From contig NZ_CP050902.1 of the NCBI RefSeq assembly GCF_012272695.1, forward strand, positions 248,001 through 312,000: a stretch of 64,000 nucleotides of DNA, written 5' to 3'. Below, one piece after another: positions 35,935 to 43,263 of this stretch; position 1 is the first letter of the stretch, and the number at the start of each line of letters is the position of its first letter. This stretch comes from Nocardioides sp. JQ2195 (GTDB taxonomy: Bacteria > Actinomycetota > Actinomycetes > Propionibacteriales > Nocardioidaceae). The notes under the pieces are model-generated. The model saw only the letters and a program-made list of their open reading frames with translations. It was not told the DNA's origin and did no database searches. Made by a program: the position numbers and the translations under genes.

Positions 35935-36803
35935 AGCTTGCCGATGATCGAGTCGGCGTATCCCTGCAGGTGCAGGACCTTCTTCTCGAGCGGCTCGGTG
36001 TCGGGACCCTTGGTGTAGGGCACCCGGAAGCCGACGATGCAGTCGGTGACCCCCTTGTCCTCGAGTCGCTTGATGCCGTCGAGGTCGTAGGCGTCGAACG
36101 AGATCACGTGCACCTCGAAGTCCTCACGCGAGTCGCCCTCTTCACGGCGGATCTCGGCCAGGCGGGTGAGCAGGCGGTCGAGCTCCTCGCCGTCACCACC
36201 GGCGTGCATCCAGCCGTCACCCTTGCGTACGGCGCGGCGCAGCGCGGCATCGCTGTGACCCCCGACGAGCAGGGGAATCCGCTCGGTCGGTGCAGGGCAC
36301 TGCTTGATCGCGTCGAACTGGTAGAACTCGCCGTCGTAGGCGAAGAAGTCGCCGCTGGTCAGGCCGCGGAGGATGTCCATGCACTCGTCCATCCGCTTGC
36401 CGCGCCGGGCCCACTCGACGCCCATCACGTCGAAGTCCTCCGGCCAGGGGGACAGCCCGACGCCGAGACCGAGGCGGTTGTTGTTGAGGTAGGCGATCGA
36501 CGAGGCCTGCTTGGCGACCAGGACGGGCGGACGCACCGGCAGCTTGAGCACGAACGGTGTGAAGCGGAGCGTCTCGGTGACCGCCGAGAGGTGGGTGACC
36601 AGGGTCATCGTCTCGATGAACTCCTTGTCCTCGAGGAACTCCCGGTCGCCGGTGTCGGTGTAGGGGTACTTCGAGTCGGACTCCTCGGGATAGATCAGGG
36701 AGTCCGCCACGGTCATGCTGGTGAAGCCGGCCGCCTCGGCTGCCTGCGCGAGCGGGGCGTAGTACGCAGCGTGGGTCATGGCCTCGGCGTAGGTGAATCG
36801 CAT
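35931..36803 (-). CDS. LLM-class (F420-dependent-type) oxidoreductase
   Basis: ATG 36803 gives 290 residues starting MRFTYAEAMTHAAYYAPLAQ; longer in-frame upstream sequence is rejected because the operator and promoter lie there. The luciferase-like barrel shows AEAAGFTSMTVADSLIYPEE near 22, FTPFVLKLPVRPPVLVAKQA near 78, NRLGLGVGLSPWPEDFDVMG near 108, and IPLLVGGHSDAALRRAVRKG near 185. F420 or FMN is the expected cofactor. With the DUF1214 gene it forms an operon driven by a KstR-type-controlled promoter, suggesting a place in steroid or lipid catabolism. Confidence 0.85.
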   Translation of the reverse strand: MRFTYAEAMTHAAYYAPLAQAAEAAGFTSMTVADSLIYPEESDSKYPYTDTGDREFLEDKEFIETMTLVTHLSAVTETLRFTPFVLKLPVRPPVLVAKQASSIAYLNNNRLGLGVGLSPWPEDFDVMGVEWARRGKRMDECMDILRGLTSGDFFAYDGEFYQFDAIKQCPAPTERIPLLVGGHSDAALRRAVRKGDGWMHAGGDGEELDRLLTRLAEIRREEGDSREDFEVHVISFDAYDLDGIKRLEDKGVTDCIVGFRVPYTKGPDTEPLEKKVLHLQGYADSIIGKL

Positions 36804-36814
36804 GGGACCTACAC

Positions 36815-36828
36815 TAGAACGTGTTTCA
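36815..36828 (-). promoter_or_regulatory. KstR-type operator before the LLM-DUF1214 operon
   Basis: TAGAACGTGTTTCA, identical to 32681-32694 and matching TNNAACNNGTTNNA. On the minus strand it runs into TAGTGT (possible -10) with ATG 36803 only 7 bases beyond, so the transcript may be leaderless. Confidence 0.7.
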
Positions 36829-36951
36829 CTTCTCTGCCAGAGCTGTCCCACGGAGCTCCAGGAGCCGAGCGACCGCGAGGAGATCCGCGGTTGGAGGTCG
36901 ACCGGGATCGTGGACGACGTCCAACGGACACGAGGTTTCTGAGCTCCGCCT

Positions 36952-36958
36952 GTAAGAA
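36952..36958 (+). promoter_or_regulatory. Candidate -10 box for the secreted-protein gene
   Basis: TAAGAAT resembles a sigma-70 -10 element. It lies so close to ATG 36958 that this ATG would be upstream of the transcript start, which supports GTG 36994 as the true start. Confidence 0.35.
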
Positions 36959-36993
36959 TGGGGCCATCAGTCCTCCTCCTGAGAGAGCGTGAC

Positions 36994-37572
36994 GTGTCCG
37001 ATTCCGAAGACAAGCCGGTCGCCAACGGGCTCATCGCCCTGGTCGCGGTCGCCGTCGTGGTGGGTCTGCTCGCTGGAATCGCGATCCTGATCGGCACGAA
37101 GGTGATGGGAGTCGGCGACAGCAGTGCCTCGTCGGACGAGACCGCCGGCGGCGCCTCCCTCTATCTGCCCGATCCCTCCGAGACGGAGAGGCAGGACGGT
37201 CCGTTGGTGACGCTGCCGGAGGCGGAGTCGTCCGAGCAGGGCACGGACGAGAAGACCGGCAAGGCCAAGCCCGACAAGAAGAAGTCCGAGAAGCCGAAGG
37301 ACCAGATCACCCTGAGCCCCGGTGCCTCCCAGGTGACCCCGGGTGAGGAGCTCTACCTCTCCGGTGTCTACCCGACCGGCGAGGGCGCGGTCCTCGACAT
37401 CGAGATCCGCCTCGAGGGCCAGTCCTGGCGGGAGTTCCCGGTCGACGTCAGTGTCTCCGGGGCGACCTTCACCACCTACGTGATCACCTCCCAGGTGGGC
37501 AGGATCCAGTGGCGCGTGGTCGACAAGGAGCGCAACCTGAAGTCGAACGCGATCAGCGTCACCTACGGCTGA
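36994..37572 (+). CDS. Membrane-anchored extracytoplasmic protein with Ig-like domain
   Basis: GTG 36994 (VSDSEDKPVANGL) follows GAGAGAG; ATG 36958 is disfavoured because a -10-like box overlaps it. The 192 residues contain one helix (about 9-33), then a low-complexity Ser/Glu/Lys linker (DEKTGKAKPDKKKSEKPKDQ near 90) reaching through the envelope. A C-terminal beta-rich domain of about 90 residues follows (ITLSPGASQVTPGEELYLSG, then VSVSGATFTTYVITSQVGRI), likely Ig-like. No sorting signal. Function unknown; an envelope or surface-display role is plausible. Its 3' end overlaps the opposing MFS gene by 10 bases. Confidence 0.7.
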   Translation: MSDSEDKPVANGLIALVAVAVVVGLLAGIAILIGTKVMGVGDSSASSDETAGGASLYLPDPSETERQDGPLVTLPEAESSEQGTDEKTGKAKPDKKKSEKPKDQITLSPGASQVTPGEELYLSGVYPTGEGAVLDIEIRLEGQSWREFPVDVSVSGATFTTYVITSQVGRIQWRVVDKERNLKSNAISVTYG

Positions 37573-38780
37573 GCCCGCTCGCGAGCCCCGGCGTCGGCCC
37601 GGCGTCGGTCCAGCTGACGCGTCCAGTGACCGACCCAGCCGGTCCCGGCCAAGGTGGCCACGCCGAACACGACTGAGGCTGTTGCAAGGGGCGCCACCGA
37701 GGCGACTGCGCTGACCAGCAACGGGCCCGTCGTACCCCCGATGTCACCGCACAGCCGCCAGCCGCCGAGGTACTGCGAGCGTCCGAGCACCGGTGCCGTG
37801 TCGGCGCCGATCGTCATCACGATGCCGGAGCCGAGGCCGTTGCCCATCGCGATGAGTACGGCGACCGCGAGCAGGGCCGCCTCGTTGGTGGCCAGCGGCA
37901 GCAGCAGCGAGCCGATCGCCACGGCCAGGACGACGGGAACGGCGACCACGGCCCGCCCCTTGTGGTCCATCAGCCAGCCGCCGGGGAAGAAGAACAGGAT
38001 GTCGACCGCGGCGGCGACGGCGAAGACCAGCGAGGTCTCCGAGCCCGACATGCCGATGTGGTCGGCCCACAGGGGCAGGAGCGTTCCACGGATCGAGCGG
38101 GATGCCCCGATGACGACCACTCCGACGCCGAGCGTGAGCAGGGTGTGACGGTGGGCCGCCAGCACGGAGACCACGCTGGCGTGGCCGGCGGCCTTCTGGT
38201 CCGCACGCGACTCGTGGCCGAGGTCGCGCATGAGCCTGGCCATCACCGCAGAGGTCAGTGACATGACGGCGGCGAGCACGAAGACCGCCGAGAGCCCCTG
38301 CCAGGCGATGATCCCGGCGCCGATCAACGGGCCGACGAACAGACCGACCCGGTGGCTGGCGCCCAGGCTCGACATGGCCCGGGCTCGGTGGGTGGGCGGG
38401 ACCGCCTCGATGAGGAAGCCCTGTCGGGCCAGGAGGAACCCGGTCCACGTGGCTCCGGAGAGCACGATCGCGGCACCCAGGACGAGCACCGACGTGGCCC
38501 GCCAGGCGACCAGCATCGCGACGCAGTCGACGAGGCCGCAGCAGATCAGCATCCGGCGCTCGCCGATGCGTGCCATGATGGCTCCCGCCGGGAGGCTGGT
38601 GACCAGCTGGCCGATGCTCAGCAGGGCGACGACCAGCGCGGCGAGGTCGACGCCGGCCCCGAGGTGGCGGGCCTGCAGGGCCAGCACGGGGAGAACGGCG
38701 CCGTGCCCGATCGAGTTCACGATCGTCGGGCCGAATGCCTCGAGGGCGACCGTGCGCAGCTTGAAGTCGGTCTGCCTCAC
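37563..38780 (-). CDS. MFS transporter
   Basis: Starts with GTG 38780 (VRQTDFKLRTVALEAFGP), 405 residues, about 12 hydrophobic helices. Typical loops are AGAIMARIGERRMLICC near residue 65 and PGGWLMDHKGRAVVAVP near 270. Conserved AMSSLGASHRVGLFVGPLIG lies in helix 5. It resembles drug- or sugar-efflux MFS proteins; substrate unknown. It is a single gene whose start faces the boundary of the DUF222/HNH element, and its promoter would lie close to or overlap the left inverted repeat at 38814. Confidence 0.83.
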   Translation of the reverse strand: MRQTDFKLRTVALEAFGPTIVNSIGHGAVLPVLALQARHLGAGVDLAALVVALLSIGQLVTSLPAGAIMARIGERRMLICCGLVDCVAMLVAWRATSVLVLGAAIVLSGATWTGFLLARQGFLIEAVPPTHRARAMSSLGASHRVGLFVGPLIGAGIIAWQGLSAVFVLAAVMSLTSAVMARLMRDLGHESRADQKAAGHASVVSVLAAHRHTLLTLGVGVVVIGASRSIRGTLLPLWADHIGMSGSETSLVFAVAAAVDILFFFPGGWLMDHKGRAVVAVPVVLAVAIGSLLLPLATNEAALLAVAVLIAMGNGLGSGIVMTIGADTAPVLGRSQYLGGWRLCGDIGGTTGPLLVSAVASVAPLATASVVFGVATLAGTGWVGHWTRQLDRRRADAGARERAQP

Positions 38781-38813
38781 CCCCGGATCCTGTCACGACG
38801 GAGGCGGCCGCGG

Positions 38814-38826
38814 CAGACCATGTGCT
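38814..38826 (+). repeat. Left 13-bp inverted repeat of the DUF222/HNH element
   Basis: CAGACCATGTGCT, exact inverse of 40899-40911. Confidence 0.6.
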
Positions 38827-39030
38827 GACCGGCCGGAAGTCCGAGCGGGCCGTGAGGGACGAGGCCGCCCGTCGAGATCGCGTCGCGGGGTGGGCAGGGC
38901 CCCTTCGGGCTCACTTTCGGGGCACCCGTCGGGCCGGCGCGGAAAGGTTTTCAGAAAGTTTTCCCCAGAGCCCCGGTTTGGGCTGTTTTCGGGGGGGTGG
39001 TTGTCGGTGGCCAGTGCTTGAGTGGTCTGC
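38827..39030. other. Non-coding leader of the DUF222/HNH gene
   Basis: No gene is seen. Around 38941-38966 the GC-rich sequence gives way to GAAAGGTTTTC followed by GAAAGTTTTCC, a near-direct repeat with inverted-repeat character. A run of G (38991-38998) precedes the gene. These may be promoter or binding sites for the downstream gene. Confidence 0.35.
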
Positions 39031-40887
39031 ATGGAGACCTTCGTCGATGGCATGGACCCGGGCGGCACGTTGCTGTTCGTGGAGGATGCGTTGAGGTCTC
39101 GTCGTCAGGCGGAGTATGACGATCTGCGGTTGGCTGTCCTGTGGGCTGATTTCCATGCCGATGATCCGCGGGAGTGGCCGGTTGAGCGGCAGTTCCCGGG
39201 GATGGCGAGGCTGGTGCTGGTGGGGGGTGTCGGCACCCCGCGGGTGCAGGACTTGTGTCTGCATGAGCTGGCGGTCAGCAGGCAGGCGCATCCGATGGCG
39301 ACGCGGTGGTTGATGGCCGATGCGTTGGACCTGGTGCACCGGCTTCCGAGGTGTTGGGCGGTGGTCGGTGCGCTCGCGTGTGAGGCCTGGGTGGCCCGCA
39401 AGGTCGCGAGGCTGACCCGGGACCTGTCCGAGGGCGAGGCGGCGGGTGTCGATGCTGCGGTGGCCGTGGCGTTGGCGGGGGAGCAGCCTTCGGTGGTGTT
39501 GGAGGTGGCCGAGGCGAAGGTGATCGAGGCCAACCCGGGGTTGCACGAACGCAAGGTCAAGGAGGCCCGGGAGCGCAGGTTCGTGAGCGTGGGTCGGATG
39601 GATGCTGCGGGGTTGCGTCATGTGATTGCCCGGGTCGAGCACGGGGATGCGGTGTGGGTGGATGCGTTGCTGGACCGGGTCGCTGACATCTTGGCGGTCG
39701 AGGATGAGGCGGCACGGCTGCCGTTGCGGTCCAAGGACGCCCGCCGGTCGGTGGCGTTCGGGTGGTTGGCGAGGCCGGCGGAGCTTCTGGCGTTGTTGCT
39801 GGAGCATGCCGAGGACCCGGACCCCGGTCCCACCGAGCACGACGCCGAGGACGAGGCCCGTGCCGACGAGAGCGACCACGACGCCGCCAGCGCCGACGGT
39901 GGCGAGGTCGACGACGTCGGCGGTGACGACGGTGTCGGCGGTGGCGAGGACAAGAACAGCGACGCCGCGAGCGTGGACGGCAGTGGCGCTGGCAACGGTG
40001 ACGAAAGTGACGACAGCGGTGACGACAGCGGTGATGACTGCCGCGTAGGCGAACCAGACCCCGAACCAGACCCGGGACCCTGGCCCGACCCGGGTGCTGA
40101 TGTCGATCCCGGTCCGAGGCCGGACCTGAGTGCCGAGCCCGACGACGAGGTCGAGCCCGACGACGCGTCCGCGCCGCCGGACGAGGCGAGGTCGTGGGCG
40201 GGGTCGTGGGCGGGGCCGTGGACCCAGTCGTGGGCCGCAGCCTTCCCGGCCCACCTGCTCGAAGTCTTGAGGAACCTGGATCCGGCGAAGCTGCGCCCGC
40301 AGGCGGTGGTCTACGTGCACCTGCACCAGGCCGCGTTGGCATCGAGTCACCCGACCGGGCGAGGGTGCGTGGTGAAGGTCGAGGACGGCGGACCGGTGCT
40401 CCCGAAGCACCTCGGGTCGATGTTGGGGGGTGCGTTGGTGAAGGTCACCGAGGTCGTCGACCTCAACGGCATCACCCCGGTGGCCTCCTACGTGATGCCG
40501 CAGTGGCTCAAGGAGCAGGTGCAGCTGATCAGCCCGAGGACGGCGTTCCCGCACTCCACCACGATCAGCCGGGCTGTCGACTACGACCACGTCGAACCCT
40601 TCCAGCACCGAAGACCGGGGAGCAGTGCGCCGCCGGGGCAGACCGGGTTGCACAATGCTGCCCCGCTGGGCCGGAGCCAGCACCGGGCCAAGACCCATGC
40701 CGGCTACACGGTGCGAATACCCGAGCCGGGCACTGTTGTCTGGCGAACCCCACATCAGCGTTACCGGCTTGTCGATGCCACCGGAACCACGGTCATCAAC
40801 GAGACACTGGGCCGAGCCCTCTTCGGACCCTCACGCCTCGAACAAGGCCTCGCGCTGACCCTCGCCCACCACGACCCCGCCGCCTGA
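39031..40887 (+). CDS. DUF222 domain HNH-type endonuclease (13E12 family)
   Basis: ATG 39031 (METFVDGMDPGGTLLFVED); 618 residues. DUF222 occupies about 1-260, with LCLHELAVSRQAHPMATRWL and ALACEAWVARKVARLTRDL being typical. An acidic low-complexity segment (about 265-390, rich in D, E, G) replaces the usual linker. The C-terminal HNH region near 510-560 has AVDYDHVEPF, GQTGLHNAAPLG and QHRAKTHAGYTV. The zinc Cys pairs of many relatives are absent, as in the Cys-less subgroup. Such proteins are numerous and repetitive in actinobacteria and presumed nucleases. Many TTG/GTG-rich codons differ mildly from neighbours. Confidence 0.82.
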   Translation: METFVDGMDPGGTLLFVEDALRSRRQAEYDDLRLAVLWADFHADDPREWPVERQFPGMARLVLVGGVGTPRVQDLCLHELAVSRQAHPMATRWLMADALDLVHRLPRCWAVVGALACEAWVARKVARLTRDLSEGEAAGVDAAVAVALAGEQPSVVLEVAEAKVIEANPGLHERKVKEARERRFVSVGRMDAAGLRHVIARVEHGDAVWVDALLDRVADILAVEDEAARLPLRSKDARRSVAFGWLARPAELLALLLEHAEDPDPGPTEHDAEDEARADESDHDAASADGGEVDDVGGDDGVGGGEDKNSDAASVDGSGAGNGDESDDSGDDSGDDCRVGEPDPEPDPGPWPDPGADVDPGPRPDLSAEPDDEVEPDDASAPPDEARSWAGSWAGPWTQSWAAAFPAHLLEVLRNLDPAKLRPQAVVYVHLHQAALASSHPTGRGCVVKVEDGGPVLPKHLGSMLGGALVKVTEVVDLNGITPVASYVMPQWLKEQVQLISPRTAFPHSTTISRAVDYDHVEPFQHRRPGSSAPPGQTGLHNAAPLGRSQHRAKTHAGYTVRIPEPGTVVWRTPHQRYRLVDATGTTVINETLGRALFGPSRLEQGLALTLAHHDPAA

Positions 40888-40898
40888 ACCGCTGTCTG

Positions 40899-40911
40899 AG
40901 CACATGGTCTG
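40899..40911 (-). repeat. Right 13-bp inverted repeat of the DUF222/HNH element
   Basis: AGCACATGGTCTG, exact inverse of 38814-38826, lying 11 bases after the HNH gene stop. Confidence 0.6.
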
Positions 40912-40913
40912 AG

Positions 40914-41837
40914 TCAGTTCCTGACCAACGGCCTGGTCGGCACCTCGAGGACCGCCCGTGGTGCGTCGCGATGGTCCTTCCTGAGCCTCGCGATGATCGC
41001 CGGCTGCCCGAGGACGACCCCCAGGAGAACGAGCACCATGCCCGTGAGCTGGGGGAGCCTGAAGACCTCGTGCGCGAAGGCGACGCCGAGCACGGTGCCG
41101 GCGACGGGGTTGAGCAGTCCGATCAGGGAGACGGATGCGGCAGTCATCCGCTGCAGGCCGCGGAACCACACGTAGTTGGCCAGCGCAGTGCCGATCAGCC
41201 CCACGTAGAGGAATCCGCCGATCGCTCGCGCATCCAAGGTGGGCGGCGCGCCCTCAACCAGGAGTGCGACCGGGAGCAGCAGCAGTCCGCCGGCAACGAG
41301 CTGCCAGGCGGTCAAGGTGAGCAGGTCGACAGGTGCCTGCCACCGCTTGAGCAGCACGTAGCCGAGGGACGACATCGCGACCGCGCCGAGGGACGCGGCA
41401 ACACCCACGGGATCCACGGCGAAGCCGGCCCGGAGCACCAGCAGGACGACGCCAGCGATGCCGAGTGCTGAGCCGAGCAGTGATGCGACGCGCGGACGCT
41501 CCCCGATCAGCAGCCAGGCCACCACCATCATCGCGATCGGTGCGGTGGCGGTCAGGGTCGCCGCCATGCCGCTGGGCAGTCGATAGGCCGCGACGAAGAT
41601 CAGCACGAAGAACGCGCCGATGTTGAGCGTTCCGAGCACCAGGCTGCGCCACCACCACGAACCACTGGGAAGTGCGGGCCGGAGGGCCAGCAGCAGGAGT
41701 CCCACGGGCAGGGCCCGCATGAGGGCGGCGAACAAGGGGCGGTCCGGCGGCAGGAAGGCGTCGGTCACGAAGTACGTCGACCCCCACGCGACCGGGGCGA
41801 TCGCGGTGAGCAGGATGTTCCGCCAAATGGTTTCCAT
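40914..41837 (-). CDS. EamA/DMT family transporter
   Basis: ATG 41837 (METIWRNILLTAIAPVAWGS) gives 307 residues; an ATG at 41846 is also in frame but lies inside the operator region. Ten hydrophobic helices form two EamA repeats. The first opens with PVAWGSTYFVTDAFLPPDRP near residue 14 and the second with GVAASLGAVAMSSLGYVLLK near 160. SLIGLLNPVAGTVLG near 250 is the classical late motif. Members export amino acids or other metabolites. It diverges from a MarR regulator across a 39-base symmetrical region, so MarR control is very likely. Confidence 0.87.
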   Translation of the reverse strand: METIWRNILLTAIAPVAWGSTYFVTDAFLPPDRPLFAALMRALPVGLLLLALRPALPSGSWWWRSLVLGTLNIGAFFVLIFVAAYRLPSGMAATLTATAPIAMMVVAWLLIGERPRVASLLGSALGIAGVVLLVLRAGFAVDPVGVAASLGAVAMSSLGYVLLKRWQAPVDLLTLTAWQLVAGGLLLLPVALLVEGAPPTLDARAIGGFLYVGLIGTALANYVWFRGLQRMTAASVSLIGLLNPVAGTVLGVAFAHEVFRLPQLTGMVLVLLGVVLGQPAIIARLRKDHRDAPRAVLEVPTRPLVRN

Positions 41838-41878
41838 GGAAGGCATAATACTTTCCAGAGAAGTTATATTCCTTCCAT
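41835..41878. promoter_or_regulatory. Divergent MarR-type operator/promoter between eamA-like and marR-like genes
   Basis: ATGGAAGG (41835-41842) and CCTTCCAT (41871-41878) form a perfect inverted repeat whose ends are the two start codons themselves. Between them lie AT-rich half-sites, including ACTTTCC and GAAGTTATATTCC. The whole 44 bases are A+T-rich for this genome. Binding here would stop both genes. Confidence 0.65.
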
Positions 41879-42371
41879 GACCCCGGACCACGTCAGTCGC
41901 ATCATCGAGCAGTGGGCGGTCGAGCGTCCTGACCTGGACACGGCCCCGATGGCCGTGATCGGCCGACTCCACCGACTCGGCGACCTGCTCCGTGAGCGAC
42001 TCGTCGAGGTGTACGCCGAGTTCGGCCTCAGCGAGGGCGAGTTCGACCTGTTGGCGGTGCTGCGTCGCAGCGGTGCTCCCCATGAGCTGAGCCCCACCGA
42101 CCTGGCTGCCTCGACCATGGTGACCACGGGGGCGATCACCAAGCGGGTCGACCGACTGGCCGCGCGCGGGTGGGTCGAACGGCGCGCCGACAAGAGCGAC
42201 GGCCGGGCCAGGACGATTGCCCTGACCCCGGCCGGCCGGGAGCTGATCGATCGCGCCGTCGAGGCGCACTACGCCAACGAGAAGGTGCTGATCAGCGGAC
42301 TGCCTGACATCGACCGGACGCGACTGGCCCGGATCCTGCAGGCGTGGGGAGAGCTGCTCGAACTGGACTGA
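41877..42371 (+). CDS. MarR family transcriptional regulator
   Basis: 164 residues of typical MarR length. A helical dimer region (VIGRLHRLGDLLRERLVEVY) is followed by a winged helix at about 55-120: EFDLLAVLRRSGAPHELSPT, LAASTMVTTGAITKRVDRL, then GWVERRADKSDGRART as the wing. It is divergently arranged with the EamA transporter, sharing a 39-base gap with a start-codon-to-start-codon palindrome. It is therefore probably an autorepressor that also controls the exporter, released by a small ligand. Confidence 0.9.
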   Translation: MTPDHVSRIIEQWAVERPDLDTAPMAVIGRLHRLGDLLRERLVEVYAEFGLSEGEFDLLAVLRRSGAPHELSPTDLAASTMVTTGAITKRVDRLAARGWVERRADKSDGRARTIALTPAGRELIDRAVEAHYANEKVLISGLPDIDRTRLARILQAWGELLELD

Positions 42372-42390
42372 CTCGGGCTGGACTGATCCG

Positions 42391-43230
42391 TCAGATCCTG
42401 TCGAACGTCGCCGGGTCCGGCCCGATCCGACCCGCGCTGCCCCGGTCGAGTCCACTGATCGCCGACACGTCGTCGGGGGAGAGGTCGAAGTCGAACAGCG
42501 CGAAGTTCTCCTGCATGCGCTCGCGGTGCATCGACTTGGGGAAGACGATGTCGCCACGCTCGACGTGCCAACGCAGTGTCACCTGGGCCGGGGTCCTGCC
42601 CAGACGCTCGGCGATCTCGCCGATGGTCGGGTCGTCCAGGATCGAGCCCTGGCCGATGGGGGACCACGCCTCGGTGAGCAGCCCGTGCTCGGCGTTCGCC
42701 GCGCGGACCGCCTCGTTGCCGAACCGCGGGTGCACCTCGACCTGGTTCACCGCCGGCAGCACCCCGGTCTCGTCGATGACACGGGCCAGGTGGTCGGGCT
42801 CGAAGTTCGACACACCGACCGACTTCGCGCGCCCGTCGGCGGTCAGCTCGGTCATCGCCTTCCACGTGGAGACGTAGTCGCCGTCGTACTGGGTGGGCAG
42901 CGGCCAGTGGATCAGGAACAGGTCGACGTGGTCGAGCCCCAGCGCACGCAGCGACTCGTCGAACGAGCGTCGGACGTCGTCCGGGGCGTGGTTCATGTTG
43001 TTGAGCTTGGTGGTCACGAACAGCTCGTCGCGCGGAATCCCTGACGTCGCCAGGGCCTCGCCGACGCCCTTCTCGTTGCCATACATCTGCGCGGTGTCGA
43101 TGTGCCGGTAGCCGACCTCCAGTGCGGCGGTGACCGTCGCCGCGGTCTGGTCCGGTGGCACCTGGAAGACGCCGAAACCGAGCTGCGGGATGGAGTGGCC
43201 GTCGTTGAGACTCAAGGAGGGAACAGTCAT
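42391..43230 (-). CDS. Aldo/keto reductase
   Basis: ATG 43230 gives 279 residues. The catalytic tetrad of the AKR superfamily can be read: Asp and Tyr in HIDTAQMYGNEKG near residue 43-50, Lys in FVTTKLNN near 70, His in LFLIHWPLP near 105. The NADPH-phosphate site is VFPKSMHRERMQENF near 230. Overall it matches the AKR5/2,5-diketo-gluconate reductase group. It reduces small aldehydes or ketones in the cytoplasm, with the natural substrate unknown. It is divergent from the FAD oxidoreductase gene with 33 bases between starts. Confidence 0.9.
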   Translation of the reverse strand: MTVPSLSLNDGHSIPQLGFGVFQVPPDQTAATVTAALEVGYRHIDTAQMYGNEKGVGEALATSGIPRDELFVTTKLNNMNHAPDDVRRSFDESLRALGLDHVDLFLIHWPLPTQYDGDYVSTWKAMTELTADGRAKSVGVSNFEPDHLARVIDETGVLPAVNQVEVHPRFGNEAVRAANAEHGLLTEAWSPIGQGSILDDPTIGEIAERLGRTPAQVTLRWHVERGDIVFPKSMHRERMQENFALFDFDLSPDDVSAISGLDRGSAGRIGPDPATFDRI

Positions 43231-43263
43231 GTCTCCCAGCCAAGCACATGGGAGGCTGCAGGG

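Larger units (their letters stand above)
38814..40911. mobile_element. Putative 2.1-kb element: DUF222/HNH gene bounded by 13-bp inverted repeats
   Basis: CAGACCATGTGCT at 38814-38826 and its exact reverse complement AGCACATGGTCTG at 40899-40911 frame a single DUF222/HNH gene. DUF222/HNH genes are the cargo of REP13E12 repeats in mycobacteria. The right repeat ends 3 bases from the EamA stop and the left one 34 bases from the MFS start. No target duplication or transposase was found, so mobility is a hypothesis. Confidence 0.45.

Noticed and set aside
36804-37097. N-terminal extension of the LLM oxidoreductase
   Set aside because: It would translate through the operator and promoter; family homology begins at MRFTYAEAM.
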